Shown piece by piece: positions 62,034 through 64,000 of a stretch of DNA of 64,000 bases. Every line of letters begins with the position of its first letter. The stretch's first letter is position 1. A program made the translations under genes and the position numbers. The DNA comes from Lanius collurio (lineage: Eukaryota > Chordata > Aves > Passeriformes > Laniidae): NCBI GenBank assembly GCA_020086605.1, contig JACBWW010000017.1, positions 13,269,245-13,333,244 of the forward strand. The letters are read 5' to 3'. Below the pieces are notes generated by a model that worked only from the letters and a program-made list of their open reading frames with translations, made no database searches and was not told the DNA's origin.

Positions 62034-64000
62034 TGTACCAACCTTCTTTGCCTGCCCTGTCTTGTGGGGGGCACAAGTGTGTCCCTGACATGCCTCTCAA
62101 ATACACTTGCCCTGCCATCACACTCTCCCGCTGGTACCTAAGTGCTGAAACACACCTTCCTTCACAGCCAGCATCCCCCTTCTCCTTCCCTCTTCCTCCC
62201 CCATCTCCCTCTGCCCTGCACCACAGCTAACCCTGGCCCCAGCCACTCCCCACCTTGGTCCCTTGCTACTGAAATTCCTCTGGAAACTATGGGCTCTGGA
62301 ACCCAAGAGAAATTTAGTCAGTTAATAATAGTACAAATGTAACTAAGTGGATTAAAGTAATGTCTTATTCCTATTAATGTTGTCTTATATATATTTGAAA
62401 AATACCTAGACCAGTCAGAAAAGAAAACCTGCCAGTGATATGCCCTTTGCTGGTAAGGCTATTCTTCTGCATTTCCTCAGGGATCGAAGGCAATTCCATA
62501 GAGGGGAGTTCAGACAAATCCTATCCCTCAAACAGAAATCAACTTGAAGGTCTAAATACCAAACAGATTTCTTTAGAAGGCAGACTCAGAATACATAAGG
62601 AAGATCTTTGGAAAAGTGTATGAGAAACAAAATGTCTGTATTTGAATTACAGGTTAAGAATGCATTTTATTATTCAGTGTAATTTAATTGCTTTGTTACT
62701 AGGGGACACCCAGTCATATAAATGCCCCAAAGTAGCTCTTTAGAGAGGGAGGGAGTAAATATGATTGTGCAGCTGAACTCTTCCATTTACTGCTGGATGC
62801 CCAGAAACTAGAAAAGGGAACTGCAAATCCTCCTTGACACACAAGCCCCTTCTGGTAAAGGAAAGCCCTTGTTTATGTAAATACCCCTTTTAAGTAATTT
62901 GGAAGCAGCTGCTAACCACAAGTGTTTAAATTGCCTCTGCACTATTTCAATTACTAATTTCTGAATTGTTCCCATCTCTCTATGGACATGTTGCAAATTA
63001 TTATAATTTGTTATGATGGACAGCATTATAATGGCATCAATTAGCACTTCTATAGGTGAAAGACCCTCATAATGCCTATTAGCAACCCTTGCAGGTGATG
63101 ACAGTGATGGAGGGGACATACACCATCCTACATCTACTGTGAGCAGTAATTCAGCCACTGAGTTCTGAATAATTACTCCTTTTTTTTTTCCATTTGTCTT
63201 TTTCCCCTTTTATTTGTCTCTCTTCCAGACATAAATATTGAAATGTGTAAGTACACTCAGTCATCCTAAAATTCCAATAGAAAGATTCTGCAGTATTTTA
63301 CTACATTCAAAATTATTTTAAAATCTAGCATTTTACCAACAATGAGCTCCTCATATGCTGGTTTTTGATAATTTGTTTCAAATATTGAGAGAGAGCAAGT
63401 GAGGATTCTAAAAAGGTAGCAGAAGGCCTGTTACACAGTGGGTGGCAACACAGAGTGACACAGGAGAGAGACAGCTTCTCTACAACCTTAGTGACCCCTG
63501 CAAGCTGTAAAAATCAATAAGAGAATCAAACCAATTAAGGGATACGGAGAAGTTTACAGAGGCTGAAAATGGAACTGAGGGATACAGCCACTGATTTATT
63601 GTCATAGTGTGTTCCCAAATAATAGATTTATAATTCCATTGTTTGCCACTGGATTCTTTTTCTTCTTTTAAATAATCAAATACGAGGCCCTCTTCTGATG
63701 CAGGTGCATTAGGTAATTATCCTTGTGAAAGGAGCTTTTGTCCTCTTTGCTATTTAAAATACTTGAAGAATCACTTAGACAAAAAACCAGTGACTGAAAA
63801 TGGCATATGGCTCAGTAGGTGAGAGCATCATTCTCTCTCCATTTCTGTGTGGGTGGAGGAAATGTAAATGCTTTTTAAGAAAACAAAATTGCAAGAAATG
63901 GGTTTCCTGCTATCACTCCTTTGCTAGAGATAAATATTTGAGAGAGCATTCTCCTGAGAACTGTTGTGATCTTGGATCCATGCAGAGGGTTTCACCAGCC

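Larger units (their letters stand above)
34223..64000. other. Probable intergenic or far-upstream region, no recognised gene
   Basis: I recognise no protein-coding gene in this 30 kb. In other vertebrates the region 5' of MYO3A faces GPR158, but no GPR158 exon is seen here. The region contains simple repeats, an ERVL-type LTR near 51 kb, two CR1 fragments and several unassigned open frames. Stretches without named features (for example 39000-44500, 46600-50200, 54100-60900) look like ordinary AT-rich single-copy DNA. Confidence 0.65.

Noticed and set aside
34223..64000. Possible 3' end of GPR158, the expected upstream neighbour.
   Set aside because: No recognisable GPR158 coding segment was seen on the minus strand; it probably lies beyond the right edge.

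Overview
The window is vertebrate, most likely bird, genomic DNA. Three things point there: coding sequence broken into short exons with GT-AG borders and kilobase introns, several CR1 LINE 3' fragments, and an ERVL-type solo LTR of a kind common in bird genomes. CR1 identity and the LTR class rest on recognised consensus patterns, not on a database search. There is no bacterial-style gene organisation, CRISPR array or tRNA/rRNA that I can see.

One protein-coding gene is clear: the 5' part of MYO3A (class III myosin with an N-terminal protein kinase domain) on the minus strand. Four coding exons are resolved to the base: 25955-26137 (contains the ATG), 20985-21119, 5626-5730 and 4756-4855. 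Joined, they read without interruption for residues 1-169 plus the first base of codon 170. They carry the glycine loop, the VAIK-type lysine, the alpha-C glutamate, the HRD catalytic loop and the DF of DFG. Intron phases are 0, 0, 0, 1. The rest of the kinase and the myosin motor must lie beyond base 1.

Layout from left to right. 1-4755: intron after the last visible exon. 4756-26137: the four coding exons with introns of 770, 15254 and 4835 bp; the long ones hold CR1 copies, poly-T tracts and an AT-rich microsatellite. 26138-33700: probable 5' UTR intron, with a striking inverted repeat just upstream of the first coding exon. 33530-33846: a CpG-rich stretch ending at a 376-bp assembly gap (33847-34222), with a minus-strand CCAAT box and a strong minus-strand splice donor, the best candidate for the MYO3A promoter and non-coding first exon. 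34223-64000: no recognisable gene. This part holds an ERVL-type LTR (about 50407-51439), CR1 fragments (53445-54076, 61130-61293), simple repeats, a possible non-coding exon (35425-35475) and a few unassigned open frames.

I found no convincing new biological system. The most interesting unexplained items are the two-way hairpin at 26297-26387, the candidate promoter and upstream exons, the 48-bp periodic array inside the LTR, and two AT-rich stretches that look like conserved non-coding elements.
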